Assembly: GCA_024195585.1 (NCBI GenBank) | Contig: SWBL01000092.1 | Location: forward strand, 89,329-153,328 | Length of the DNA stretch: 64,000 nucleotides | From: Aureobasidium sp. EXF-3400 | Lineage: Eukaryota > Ascomycota > Dothideomycetes > Dothideales > Saccotheciaceae | Reading direction: 5' to 3' | Part shown: positions 10,583 through 20,553 of the stretch, one piece after another | How positions within the stretch are numbered: the first letter of the stretch is position 1 | Layout: every line of letters begins with the position of its first letter | Position numbers and translations under genes: made by a program | The notes under the pieces: model-generated | Told to the model about the DNA's origin: nothing | Seen by the model: only the letters and a program-made list of their open reading frames with translations | The model's database searches: none

Positions 10583-13500
10583 TTAGTCTTGCTCCTCTTT
10601 TTCTTGGAAAGCCATCATCATGAGTTTGCGCTTCTCGGCCTGAATGTCCAGTGTGCGCTCTTCGATACTGCCTTCCATAACAAGACGAAAGACACTAATC
10701 TTCTCTGTCTGTCCCAGGCGATGCACACGATCAACGGCCTGGTCTTCGATGGCAGGAGCCCACCAGCTGTCCGAGAGGATAACTTGGTTGGCAGCGACGA
10801 GATTCAGACCCACGCTGCACACGCCTAAGCTCGCCAACATGATTGTGCAATCCGGATCTTCCTCGAGGGCGTGTAATGCTGAGTCTCGAAGTCTAACGGA
10901 CATGGTGCCATCGAGTCTGCAGTATTTGTAACCATCGCGGTCGAGTCTAGCCTGTACGATATCGAGGAACTTGGTCTGTCACATTCAGAGTCAGCGATCG
11001 CACATCTGCTGACATTTTCAAGATCACATACCCAGTGAGAGAAGACAACAGTCTTGTTACCTGTACCTTTTGACGCCTTGAGGATCTCGATGAGCGCTTC
11101 AAGTTTGGTGTTGCTAGCATCAAAATCGATGGAATCATCTCTAGCCTCATCACCAAAGTCATTGGCTGGTTGAACAAGAACTGAATTGTCCTTGAGCTCT
11201 GCGCGACACATTGGGCATTTCTGCTGTGTTTCAATGACACGCTCAATGCACTCCCTGCCAAACACATGAGCGCAAGGTGTGATGACAGGATTGTGCAAGT
11301 CGTCCAGGCAAACAGCACATTCTTCTTGAGATTGAATGCTCAGCGAAAGCATATCTTGCAATGCCTTCATGTTCTCCGGCGTCAATTCGACGACCTTTTG
11401 CTTTTGGATTTGTTCCATCAGATTAGTCACCCGCTCTGAGCACATCTGCCAGTGATTGCAGACCTGACGTAGGCGGAGAAGGATCTAGGATAACACGTCA
11501 GAAGATGCCTCGATAATCGGATAATTGATAGCGTCTCACCTCCAGCAAGTACCGATACGTTTCAGAAGCCTTTTGGCCCTCAACCTTGTGGAAGGATGAC
11601 AGAGTGCCTTGAGCTTCTTTGAACAGTGCCGCATATCTTTCCTTTTCCTTGTCTGCGAACTCAATGCGATGAACAAACTCGGACAACTCTGGCAGCTTGA
11701 GATCAACAAACTTCATCTCCTTACGACGGCGCAAGGTGAACGAAGACATGATTGCCTGAAGAAGAGCAATTGCACTTGAGTCGTTGTTCTTGACTGGACG
11801 AACGAGGACACTGTTGAAGACTTCCAACTTCTCCAATCCTCCAGTGATTCCAATGAATCGGAGTAAGGAGTAGAGATCCTTCAGTGAGTTGATGATGGGT
11901 GTGCCAGTCAGTACCCAACGCGAGCGCGCAAGCACAGCAGTGACAGCACTAGCACTTTTGCTAGTTGGGTTTCGAACGTTGTGTCCTTCGTCAAGAATAA
12001 CACGGCGCCAGTGCACCGAGTACAGACCTTTTGATTTGGGTGGTTTACCGCCTGAAGCCCAATCGCTCGCAAGGGTCTGATAAGTAGTGATTACGACATC
12101 GTACTCCGAAAAGTCCTTAGGGCCCATCGACTTCTTCCCAGCTCCATGGTAGGTGTACACACGTAAAGGCTGATCCTTGCGTACATGTCTTGCAATCTAG
12201 ATATGTCAGCGTGGTACGGTTAAATACATCCTGTGGTCTTACCTGATCGCTCCAGTTCGACATTACAGACAGAGGTGCGACGATTAGTGTAGCACTCGAT
12301 TCGCCTTGTTGACTTGGCGTAAAGTCTTCGAGGTCCGACACCAACAATGAAATCATTTCCAGTGTTTTTCCGAGACCCATGTCGTCAGCAAGGATGCCAC
12401 CACTTGCAAGAACGGGCTCCTTGTCTTTGATGGAAAAGTTGGTTGCAATGTTTGTGAATGCGTTAGGATAACGCTCGTGCCTGCGCCAAAGCTGTACGAA
12501 GTCTTTGGAGCCCTTGGCAGGAACCTTGGGATTCTCTTTGTCAAGCATCCACGCCAGTGCTTGAAGCTGGTACGGGAGCATAGTTGTACTGAGTCGCATG
12601 GGCTGCTTGGCCTTGACCATAGCTGCAAGATCGTCCTCGGAAGTACCAAACTGTTCTGCAGCTCGGCTGACATCTCTCGGATTGAAGCGTTCACTACCAC
12701 TGATGATGTCTTGCATAGTCTGCTCTTGGCTACCACCAAGACCAGGTGCTTGTGAAGCTGTGAACTGAGAATTGGCAGCTCTCTTTCGTTCCACGGTTTG
12801 CTCCATCTTCTTCTGGTCGCGCTCAAACCTACTAATGTCCTGAGTTGGCAACCTGTCAACCATCATACGCTCACGCACTTCTTCACTCAAGGGTGAGCTG
12901 AGAGGAGGCCCGAAGAAGTTGATTGCGACTGGACAGTCAAATTGACCGATGTTTCAGAGAGCGACCCTTCCATGAGAAGCCCGCCGTTATCGATGTACTT
13001 TGCGAGCTTGGCTGCCACATTTCTGCAATACCTTGATTAGTGCGCTGCTCTCACGAATCAACGAATATCATGATAGTGTACCTTCCGATGTGACCAATTT
13101 GCTCACTCATCATGTTGTCGATTCGAACTTCTAAGTTTAGTGGATGACCTCAAGAACTGCTCCTTCGACAACTTACTAGCATTGGAGTCATAGGGGTCAG
13201 TCGGCTCTCGCTTGATGGTAATCCTCTCTCCGACAGTTGCGAAGCCTGTGTAGAAGCGAACACCAACGATTTTAGTATCGAGAGAGCCATACTTTTGATA
13301 CTGTTCATGGGCTACAGGAGCAGACTGCGACGAGTCCACATTTTCGAAGATCTCGTTGTCTTCTTCCTGAAGCCAAGCGTCGCGTTCAGCCTGACTGTGT
13401 TGCTGAGGTGGAGTCCATGGTGGGACTTGAGCTGTGCGACTTCTTTACGATGAAGGACTTGGTTGTGTCCACGACGGAGTACGAGCAAAACTTCGCTCTT

Positions 13501-13699
13501 TACCAGCAGCAGAGCTTGGACCGGAGGAGCGTTGTGAGTGTGAAGGTGTGCGTGTTGAAGATGTGCGCGACGTTTTGGGCGTCGAACGCGTCTCGTCCTC
13601 CGTAAGGTCAACCACCTCGCGCTTACGCTTCGAGGAATCATAAGTTTGCCCTTGCTTCGCACCGTTAGGCGCCATCCAAGGAATGGATCTAGGAGGCAT
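10583..13699 (-). CDS. HIRAN-SNF2-RING helicase/ubiquitin ligase (Rad5/HLTF type), apparent frameshift
   Basis: Seven exons on the minus strand: 13699-13504, 13431-13177, 13130-13082, 13022-12243, 12196-11540, 11484-11032 and 10975-10583. Order of parts: a Ser/Thr-rich N-terminus with a SUMO-interaction-like VVDLTEDE (residues 29-36); a HIRAN domain (VGVRFYTGFATVGE to FFGPP); SNF2 helicase with GILADDMGLGKTLEM (Walker A), VILDEGHNVRN (DEGH box) and VLTGTPIINSLKDLYSLL; a C3HC4 RING (CAVCLDDLHNPVITPCAHVF to CPMCRAEL); then helicase C with DRVHRLGQTEKISVFRLVM. Family members remodel stalled forks and ubiquitinate PCNA, or act as SUMO-targeted ligases, in the nucleus. The exons sum to 2783 nt, one base short of a multiple of three. 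The HIRAN frame slips near 12939-12943, where one extra base would restore FDCPVAINFFGPP. This is either a sequencing error or a genuine break. The rest of the frame is intact. Confidence 0.9.
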
Positions 13700-14100
13700 C
13701 TTGCGCGATATTTTTGTACGCAGATCGCATTGAATACCAAAAACCGTGAAGAGACCGATTCTGGACACAGCGTGGATCTTTCGTGTCGCGGGAAATCCGA
13801 CATGCGTTAGTGAGGCCAAGACGTAGATCAAGCATACCCCGCACTAGCCTGATAAGGAAGGATGGCACAATGGAGCACATTAGAAATTCTGATTACTCTC
13901 TATATGCGTACATATTGTACGTGCAAGACGCAAACCGCGCCCTCAATGGTTGGTGTCATTTGAAGAAACAAAGAAGAAAGAAACAGATAGAAGAAAAAGT
14001 CATCATGTCAGACCAAGGCTGAGCTCATGGTCTGTCCCCACTCCAAACTCCAAGGTCTGGCTTTCTGTTGGTGTTGGTTTGTTGGTATTGTTGTTGTCCT
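13700..14100. other. Intergenic between helicase start and GH76 stop
   Basis: This holds the presumed promoter of the helicase and the 3' UTR of the GH76 gene. No specific element was recognised. Confidence 0.5.
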
Positions 14101-15334
14101 TCAAATGCCTTGTACAGATGCTGCAGCAATCAAACCCATCAGAGCGGAGCTATGAGTCGACGCATCCGCCTTGCTATATGGCCCAGACCATTTGAGTCCG
14201 AGCCGGTTTTGCGAGTCGCGATCGTTCTTCCAGATGCTCTGAGCGTTGGTTTCCAAGAAGTTCTTGAAGCCTGGGTCTGAAGTCGCTGTATACAGCTGGG
14301 CTAGGTTCCTGGTGAATATGCCCTTGAACTGTGACACATCTCCTCCGCAACCCTTTTCGCAGCTATCGTGCAAGACACCGTTGCTGTCACCAAGAGTCTC
14401 GATAGCGGCCCATGCAATGTCTCTAGCGGTGACAAGGTATGAATCGTCGAAACTGGCTTTTGATAGTTCGACCAATGCTCCAAGAATGACTCCTTGATTG
14501 TAGGACCAGACAGTGTAACCATTGTTCTCACAAGAGCCGTCCAATCCGTCGTTGATAGTGTTGTTCTTGGTGATCAATCCAGATTTCTCAAACCACTGCC
14601 ATTCCTTGACTGCCCAGTTGAGGTATTTGATGTTCCATGTCCGGCTAGCAAGATGAGCAGCGACACTCAAGAATAATTCTATAGGGTGAGGTACAGTTAG
14701 CAGAGTTCTGTGAAAGAATAGGTGTGGTAAAAATTCAACGAGTCGGCTCGCAGGTTGGGCTCGACATCAATGAAATGGCATCCTGGACGCCGTCTCATCG
14801 ACATCAACCAAAAATGGAAGACTGGTTCGTTGAACTTGTACCTTCAGCTTACGCACCATTGACAATCGAATTGACATAAGTCTTGTCCTTGTCCCACCAA
14901 ATACCACCTCCGCAGTTGGTAGTCCAAGCCTTGGCCATGTCATCGAAGATCTGCTCTGCGACGGTGAGGTACTTCTGATCTTTTGTCATGTCGTATGCCT
15001 TAATCCAGGCCAAGGCCCACCAGCCTTCATCATCGTAGAAGTCGCTTTTCGTCGTCCAGACATCCTTGTTGATCTCAAAGGTGTTTTGGAGGGTGTCCAA
15101 AAAGTTGGATGTCGGATCCAGGCCTTGCATATCGGCCAGTGCAGTGATACACTCTGCGCTGTTCCACCATCCTGTACCATTGAACACTCCAGTACCCTGG
15201 TTGTACCATTTCATCAATGCATCAGAAGAAGATCGGGCATGGGAAAGGTAGTCGTAAGCTGGAGCAACTGGAGCAGCTTGTGAGAGAACGAAGCTCCCGA
15301 GGAGCGGTAGAAGATATTTTGACAATGGAGCCAT
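14101..15334 (-). CDS. Secreted GH76-family glycosidase/transglycosidase (alpha-1,6-mannanase type)
   Basis: Two exons (15334-14857 and 14678-14101) give 351 aa. The splice at GTGCGT / TATAG joins NSIVN to ELFLSVAAHLA, matching the family, whereas the alternative GTAAGC donor two bases downstream breaks the frame. An N-terminal signal peptide (YLLPLLGSFVLSQAAP) is followed by the GH76 fold. Family marks are WWNSAE near residue 57, the catalytic Asp pair DD at 101-102 within DFYDDEGWWALAW, WWDKDK, and SYNQG. GH76 enzymes cleave or transfer alpha-1,6-mannan; fungal DFG5/DCW1 members attach GPI proteins to the wall. No C-terminal hydrophobic GPI signal is seen, so this looks like a secreted soluble member. 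Confidence 0.9.
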
Positions 15335-16807
15335 TGTTGAAGTATGTGATTAGATTGAGGACACAAGGATAACAGAAGATAAATGTCTGCGAGCAACGGG
15401 TCTGCGCCTGAAAAGATCTTATAACTTGTTTCGAAGGAGTGGCCTGGCTGAGCAGTTTCGGCCCAGCCACATAGCTAGTCCAACATGGTCGGTTTGGCGA
15501 ACAAAGCTATATTGGTTGCCCAAAAATAAAGAGACTATAGCAGGATTAGGCGGTGCTTCATACAGATCATTCGCCTTGGCTGTTACAGCATGCCTGATTC
15601 TGATATGGTTCGCGCAGGTGAGACGGTGACAGCGGGCTAAGAAAATTCCAAGGACAAGGCATAGCTTAGGCTGTTCCAGCCGTTTTTTTGAGCTCAACAT
15701 ACTCGAGAGTCTTGAACTATCGTCTAAGAGGTAAGCGAGAACTCGGGCTGTGACCGGAACCTTGTGATAGAATAGCCTTGTTGCTTCCTCATGACCAACC
15801 TGTATGTTGTGACTTCAGGATTCGATCCTGAGTTGGATCTACTTAGCTCTGCTACAACGTGCCGAAAGGACCGGTAGATCGTCCAGAAGCTGGAAGCGGC
15901 CGTCAGAGAGTGCCAAATCCGAAGCGACAGGAAGCCCATGGAGTCAGTGCACTTCAGCATGTCCGAATTCGTCCAAGGCCTCATCCTACTGCAATTCCGG
16001 CACGGTGATCCGTTGTCGCAAACATGGCGATTTTGACATGGCGTGTGATCTGAAACACACGCAGGAGAGACGGTAAGTGCGATGCGAAGTTCTGACAACA
16101 GTGCTCACTGCTCCAGCTTACTGTCGGTCATCTTCGCAGCACATCGTGAAGTTGAGTATTGCGTGTCCGACGTGCATCTGCCTTGAACCGGGCTATGCTT
16201 TCCGGTCATGTTGGTGGAGTGGAGGAGCACTATGCGCAGTGTTCCAAGACAAGATGTAGAGTGCGGGTTGATTGACTGGTTAAAAATAGTCCAAGTTCGA
16301 AAGGACTCGCTCGAGTCTTGGCTCAGAAGGATTCAGAATGCAAGATGAAACAGCCAAGTCTTTGTAGACTTTTTAGACAACCGCACCTCAAGTTCTATCA
16401 AGTACCGCGATGGTGAACAGCGATGATGTGCGCTATGCCGATATGCTGTGGAGACCTAGCCGTATTTGCAGTGCAACCATCATCGAGCTCGAGCACGATC
16501 TGCATAGCTGCAGCGGATTGTGGCAGAACCATGTGGACGCTGCTGTGCTGCACCAGCTCTCTGCACGACTTGCGCGAGACAAGATCTGAATACCGGGTCA
16601 TGGATCTTCGGGGTTACGTGAGTCTCTGCTGATCATATGCTGTGGATAAGGCGACAGTACTACCGTGACGATTGAGATGTCGTTGCGCGACTCAGGCAAG
16701 TCAGGTCAGTGGGCGGCGGCATCAGCTGTTTCCAGAGATCTTGTAGAGACAGTGGATCATATACTTTGGAGGCGAAGCACTTCTCAATAAAGTCAGCTAT
16801 CTGATCA
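15335..16807. other. Long intergenic region, no supported gene
   Basis: About 1.5 kb contains only short overlapping frames on both strands. A T-arm-like hairpin near 15818-15834 lacks a partner acceptor or anticodon stem, so it is not called as a tRNA. Confidence 0.5.
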
Positions 16808-16918
16808 GGTCTCGTGGTCTAGCGGTATGATACTCGCTTAGGGAGGTCGCCTCACAGCGTCCTTGAAAACTCTAAGTCTATGTTGCGAGTGGTCCCGGGT
16901 TCGATTCCCGGCGAGACC
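16808..16918 (+). tRNA. tRNA-Pro (AGG), intron-containing
   Basis: Acceptor stem GGTCTCG pairs with CGAGACC. Anticodon stem CTCGC/GCGAG holds a loop with anticodon AGG at 16840-16842. The T-arm is CCGGG-TTCGATT-CCCGG. An intron of about 40 nt (16844-16883) interrupts at the canonical site one base 3' of the anticodon. All stems are intact. Confidence 0.92.
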
Positions 16919-17299
16919 CTTCTTTTGCAGCTTGTCCGGTGTAAAAAACGTTGTTTTTGCTATAGGGAGGAAGAGGGATGAGGTTAGGGGAGTTTTTGGA
17001 AATTTCTGGAAATTCTGGTGGGTGTGGCGGAGGGAAGCGTCGAGTTGAGCGTCGAACAGCAAGCTACTTCCTTCCTTGTGCGTCAAAAGCCATCATCGTT
17101 ACCTTCTGTCTTTGATGTACATGTTGACATGTTGACCGTTAATCATTAACCATCAACCATAGCAGCACACAAAGGAGTCGTCTCAGTATCTAGACATAGC
17201 TACGGCTGATCGCCCCGAGTGTTGCACACGCAAGAGCAAAGGCAGCAGACGTGTTTAGGTCTTGGATGGGTCTGTCCAAAGTTCGAACCGCCCACTCGC

Positions 17300-17700
17300 A
17301 GAGAAGAAGCAGCTAGAGCATACTACAACGGTCAAGATATCAGTCTTATGTTGGCTCGAGGGCACATGTATGTCTCGTCCAATCTGGTCCGGCGAACTCT
17401 CGAGATGCCGAGTCGTGGGGAAGAAGCTGCTGGAGCACGCTACATCGGTCGACATATCAATCTTATGTGGGCTCAACAGTACATGGATATCTCATTCATC
17501 CAGAGCTGCTCAGATTCTCAGACCAATAATCTATAGAGAAACTGCTGGAGGACGCCACAACGGTCGACATGCCAGTGTTATGTTGGCTCGACAGTCCATT
17601 GACATCTCATTAATTCAAGGCTGGTCGCGTCCTAAGACCATTGCATGTGAAAGAAACAGCTGAAACATGCGTCATCGGTCAACATACCAACATGATCCCA
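17300..17700 (+). repeat. Degenerate tandem repeat, about four units of ~115 bp
   Basis: The units share a head (GAAGAAGCTGCTGGAGCA-like), the 14-bp motif, then (T/C)CA(G/A)T(C/G)TTATGTTGGCTCGA-like bases and a tail ending ATCTCATT. The motif cores start at 17325, 17442, 17557 and 17672, giving spacings of 117, 115 and 115. In the plus frame of unit 2 the repeat reads ARYIGRHINLM, and in unit 1 AYYNGQDISLM, so the repeat may derive from coding DNA or be read fortuitously. The last unit is truncated. Confidence 0.7.
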
Positions 17701-17815
17701 CAAGTAAATCTTCACTTCTCTGTTACCAACTCTCACTGTCAGTTCTCTCTCTCCGTATCCCTTTCCGTTTGAAGTCTTCTCTTTCCCCTATCCGTCCTTT
17801 CCTTTCTTTCTTTTC

Positions 17816-17888
17816 CTACACCTTACACTCTTCTCTTCCATCTATTGGTCCTCTTCTTTCTTTCTTCCCTACACCTTACACTCTTCTC
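17816..17888 (+). repeat. Pyrimidine-rich direct repeat ahead of an ATG
   Basis: The 20-mer CTACACCTTACACTCTTCTC occurs at 17816-17835 and 17869-17888 (period 53), inside a CT-rich tract that ends just before ATG 17892. CT-rich 5' leaders are common upstream of fungal start codons. This supports 17892 having been a genuine start. Confidence 0.65.
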
Positions 17889-17891
17889 AAC

Positions 17892-18123
17892 ATGAATACT
17901 TTCAATCCTCATGACATTGCACGTGCTCGGCACATGCAGACAGAAAACCAGCGCACCGATCGTGAGATCAATTGAACGCTCCAAGTCAACCCTCACTTGT
18001 CGGATGACCAGCTTCGATCGCTCTACGATATCGCCGAATTTTGTCACTTTCTTCGATCTCAAAGCAACGCATACGCGGCGCTGGAGCTATTAAAATGCAC
18101 AGTTCTTTCCAGAAGACAGTGAA
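17892..18123 (+). pseudogene. Probable broken reading frame or mis-spliced 5' exon
   Basis: From ATG 17892 (context CAACATGAA) the frame reads MNTFNPHDIARARHMQTENQ, RTDREIN, then TGA at 17973. It continues in the same frame as TLQVNPHLSDDQLRSLYDIA and EFCHFLRSQSNAYAALELL before a stop at 18121. The downstream peptide looks like real protein, so the TGA probably replaced a sense codon such as CGA by C-to-T. An alternative is a 50-nt intron (GTGAGA at 17967 to CAG near 18016) that removes the stop but shifts to a less natural frame. It may once have been continuous with the zinc-finger-like gene at 18224. Family not recognised. Confidence 0.45.
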
Positions 18124-18223
18124 GTCCAGAGAGAGTCGATAAAATTACGAGTTTCCGTGGAAACCTGCTATCTGTCAAAGGAACTGTGCATTTCTATAGC
18201 GCTGTTTCCCAGGACTCTCTCGG

Positions 18224-18913
18224 ATGGAGAGTCGGTTCAGAATACTCCTGCTGCTCAGACCTGTTGCTCGGATTCCCCCGGCTGTGCCTCCGTCTACATA
18301 TAATCAAACTATCACTGTTAACCTCTTTCGAACTCAATCTGGACACGGTACCGGGCCGTCGTCAGCATCATCCAAGGTAATCAACCGCAACACTGCGAAC
18401 GATTATTCCAACGTTCCAAGTGGCAAGATGTTCTCTTGTCCAGTTCCTCATTGCTCTGCTACGATTACAGAAGCATGGACGAACGAGAAGTTCTACAAGC
18501 ATATGGATGATGACATCCACACTACCTATCTCTGCGAGCAAGACAGCCATGTCTGTCCATTTGACTGCGAAATGGGATTTCTCAACGACTTCGCTCTATT
18601 CCATCACATCCAGAAAAAGTCGTGTGAGAAGGCGGAGAAACTCCTGGAGAAAATCAAGACCTGTGAACAGTGCAATGATGGTGAGGTCCCTGACATTATC
18701 GGCGCCTTGAACCACGTGGAGAACGACCACCCTCACCTTCTTTTGGTCAATGGCTCTCCTTACGTCTACGCTATCTACGCCATTGGTTTTCCTTATTCCA
18801 GAACTCTTCTGGGGCAATCCCGTACTCGTCAGCTAAGTCAGTACCTCGCACACTGCTGTCCTCAAATCTCACAACATGTGGTTCCCTGCACATACCGTCG
18901 TGTGATCATTTAG
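18224..18913 (+). CDS. Orphan Cys/His-rich (zinc-finger-like) protein, 229 aa
   Basis: A single open frame from ATG 18224. The middle holds two C2H2-like segments: FSCPVPHCSATITEAW followed by KFYKHMDDDIH, then HVCPFDCEMGFLNDFALFHH. A short helical stretch (KAEKLLEKIKTCEQC) and a Cys/His tail follow. The spacing does not match a standard Pfam zinc finger that I can name. The gene lies in a repeat-rich, gene-poor zone, next to a broken frame that may be its former 5' part; an ATG inside at 18429 (MFSC) is a plausible alternative start. Likely lineage-specific; nucleic-acid binding is only a guess. Confidence 0.5.
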   Translation: MESRFRILLLLRPVARIPPAVPPSTYNQTITVNLFRTQSGHGTGPSSASSKVINRNTANDYSNVPSGKMFSCPVPHCSATITEAWTNEKFYKHMDDDIHTTYLCEQDSHVCPFDCEMGFLNDFALFHHIQKKSCEKAEKLLEKIKTCEQCNDGEVPDIIGALNHVENDHPHLLLVNGSPYVYAIYAIGFPYSRTLLGQSRTRQLSQYLAHCCPQISQHVVPCTYRRVII

Positions 18914-20248
18914 ATGAAAACATGCTTCTAAGATTGAGAGAATGGAGAATAAGGGAAAGATTATGTACAGTTCATGTCGCTACGAGAGCATTGATAGAAA
19001 AGTAGAAGAGTCGCTCTCTCTCGAAATCAAACTCTTCATTAAATTTCATTTGCATTGGATCGTTTTTTCTTCGTATATCACTAAGTAATCTCTCCATACC
19101 GTTGTGTCCTGGCTACATTCGAATATAAGAACAGAACTCTGATAGAGGCCTTTGTATGTTGACCGTTGCTGTACAACATGATGGTAGAAACCGCAGACGC
19201 TGACTCAAAAGCGAAGGATTAAGAGACTCGATATCATTACTCTCTGACAGCAATCAAAATTGCTAGACCTTGACACTCATCAAAAGGCAGCTTCAGTACT
19301 ACTACAGTCAACATACAACAGATAAGTACACTTCCAGAGATTCTGGAGGAAAGTAAGTGAAAGAGATAGAGCAAGTAAAACAGTATAGAAGATATCGGAT
19401 GTTGACCGTTCTTATATGACATGATAGAGAGCTTGACTAACAGCGAAGGAGTCTAGGGGCAGACTATCACATTTCACGAGCAATCAACAGAAGTCTGAGC
19501 AGAAGTCTCGAAAAGGCCAGATGGAGGTGCGAACAGAGAAAGGAGAGTCGATAGGCGTGTCGTTCTCGTCTCAAGTTCATCGCATATGTTTACAGAGGCA
19601 TGCGATATCACAAACATTCTGTATATTTGGCCAAGAGTAACAACGGTTAACACACAGATCGAGGATCCTGGGATCGCATGCTCGAGCATCATTAGTCGAC
19701 CACTTTGCTCCTGGACATTGATCTTCATGAAGCAGGTTCTTGCGTACAACTACGGTCGACATATAACACTTATGTGTATCCGGAGTGAGATTCCAGAGGC
19801 AGCCTGTCAGCGGCAACAAGGCAGTAAAACAACAACGGTCAACATCCAGTCAGCACGCAAGCAAAGTCGCACCCTTGGCTGCCGTTATCGACATTTTAAA
19901 ATTGACGAATTGAAGGACTGATGTGCACTTGCAGGTGCTAACTGCATGCAGCTCTTGATGACATCCCTCCGGAGAGTATGCTACACCTTTTGACAAACCT
20001 GTCACCCGACATCTGGACACGCACACACATCAACAGAACTTCGCAAGTTCACAGATAGAGTCATACCCACGGTTCAAAATGTTCGCTTTCACTGAGACAT
20101 TGCACAAGTATATTCTGAAGTAAGGAAGTTCAACATTAACACAAAAAGTAGTAGAAGATACAATATATACACGAAAAAGCCCATGAGAAAATTCATCTCA
20201 GGAAAAATGTTGGTAGCAACAAAAGAGAGTGAGAAGAGAAGAAAAAGA
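18914..20248. other. Gene-poor region with motif copies
   Basis: No supported gene. It carries five copies of the dispersed motif (listed in cluster B) and purine-rich stretches around 20090-20250. Confidence 0.5.
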
Positions 20249-20282
20249 CAGCAATGTCAGGCCACATTGCCTGACATTGCTG
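20249..20282. repeat. Perfect 14-bp stem, 6-nt loop hairpin
   Basis: CAGCAATGTCAGGC (20249-20262) and its exact reverse complement (20269-20282) flank the loop CACATT. The flank is purine-rich on the plus strand. It lies about 270 bp beyond the stop codon of the minus-strand SUN gene, so it could sit in that mRNA's 3' UTR or in its 3' flank. No known RNA family was recognised. Confidence 0.75.
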
Positions 20283-20553
20283 AAGAGTAGAAGAGAAACC
20301 AACATATCTCGTCGGCCGAAAAGAACTACCATATATCAACAGTTGACAGGTATGGTGCAACGCGCAAAGTCAGGTAAAATGATAACACAAGCTGGCGGGT
20401 CCGCTTGGGGCTGAGTTCATCAAGAGCTCCAGTGATGGGGGGCCACAGATCTGGGCGGCGTCCACATGTAATAGATACAGCTTGCATGAGCACGGCTCAG
20501 CAGTCAGAAGTAAGAAGTGCCAAATCGGCAGAACGGGAAGGGGTTCGTGTCAC

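Larger units (their letters stand above)
17129..19845. repeat. Cluster B of the dispersed 14-bp motif (10 copies)
   Basis: Ten further copies of the motif consensus ACA[T/A]CGGTC[G/A]ACAT occur. Plus-orientation copies start at 17325, 17442, 17557, 17672, 19640, 19749 and 19832. Reverse-orientation copies start at 17129, 19156 and 19399. Copies near 19156 and 19399 share a longer flank (motif, ACATGAT within about 15 nt, GCGAAGGA further on). They lie between and around the orphan zinc-finger gene. None was found inside a recognised conserved gene apart from a partial match in the helicase HIRAN coding region. Confidence 0.72.

Noticed and set aside
6799..15334. A biosynthetic cluster joining the GT2, helicase and GH76 genes
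   Set aside because: A nuclear DNA-repair helicase and tRNA genes lie between them; no shared pathway is indicated.
15818..15834. T-arm-like hairpin suggesting another tRNA
   Set aside because: No matching acceptor, D or anticodon stem could be found around it.
17300..17700. CRISPR-like array
   Set aside because: Repeats are degenerate, units are ~115 bp without distinct spacers, and the host is a fungus.
20249..20282. Rho-independent terminator
   Set aside because: The sequence is eukaryotic; no U-tract follows on either strand.
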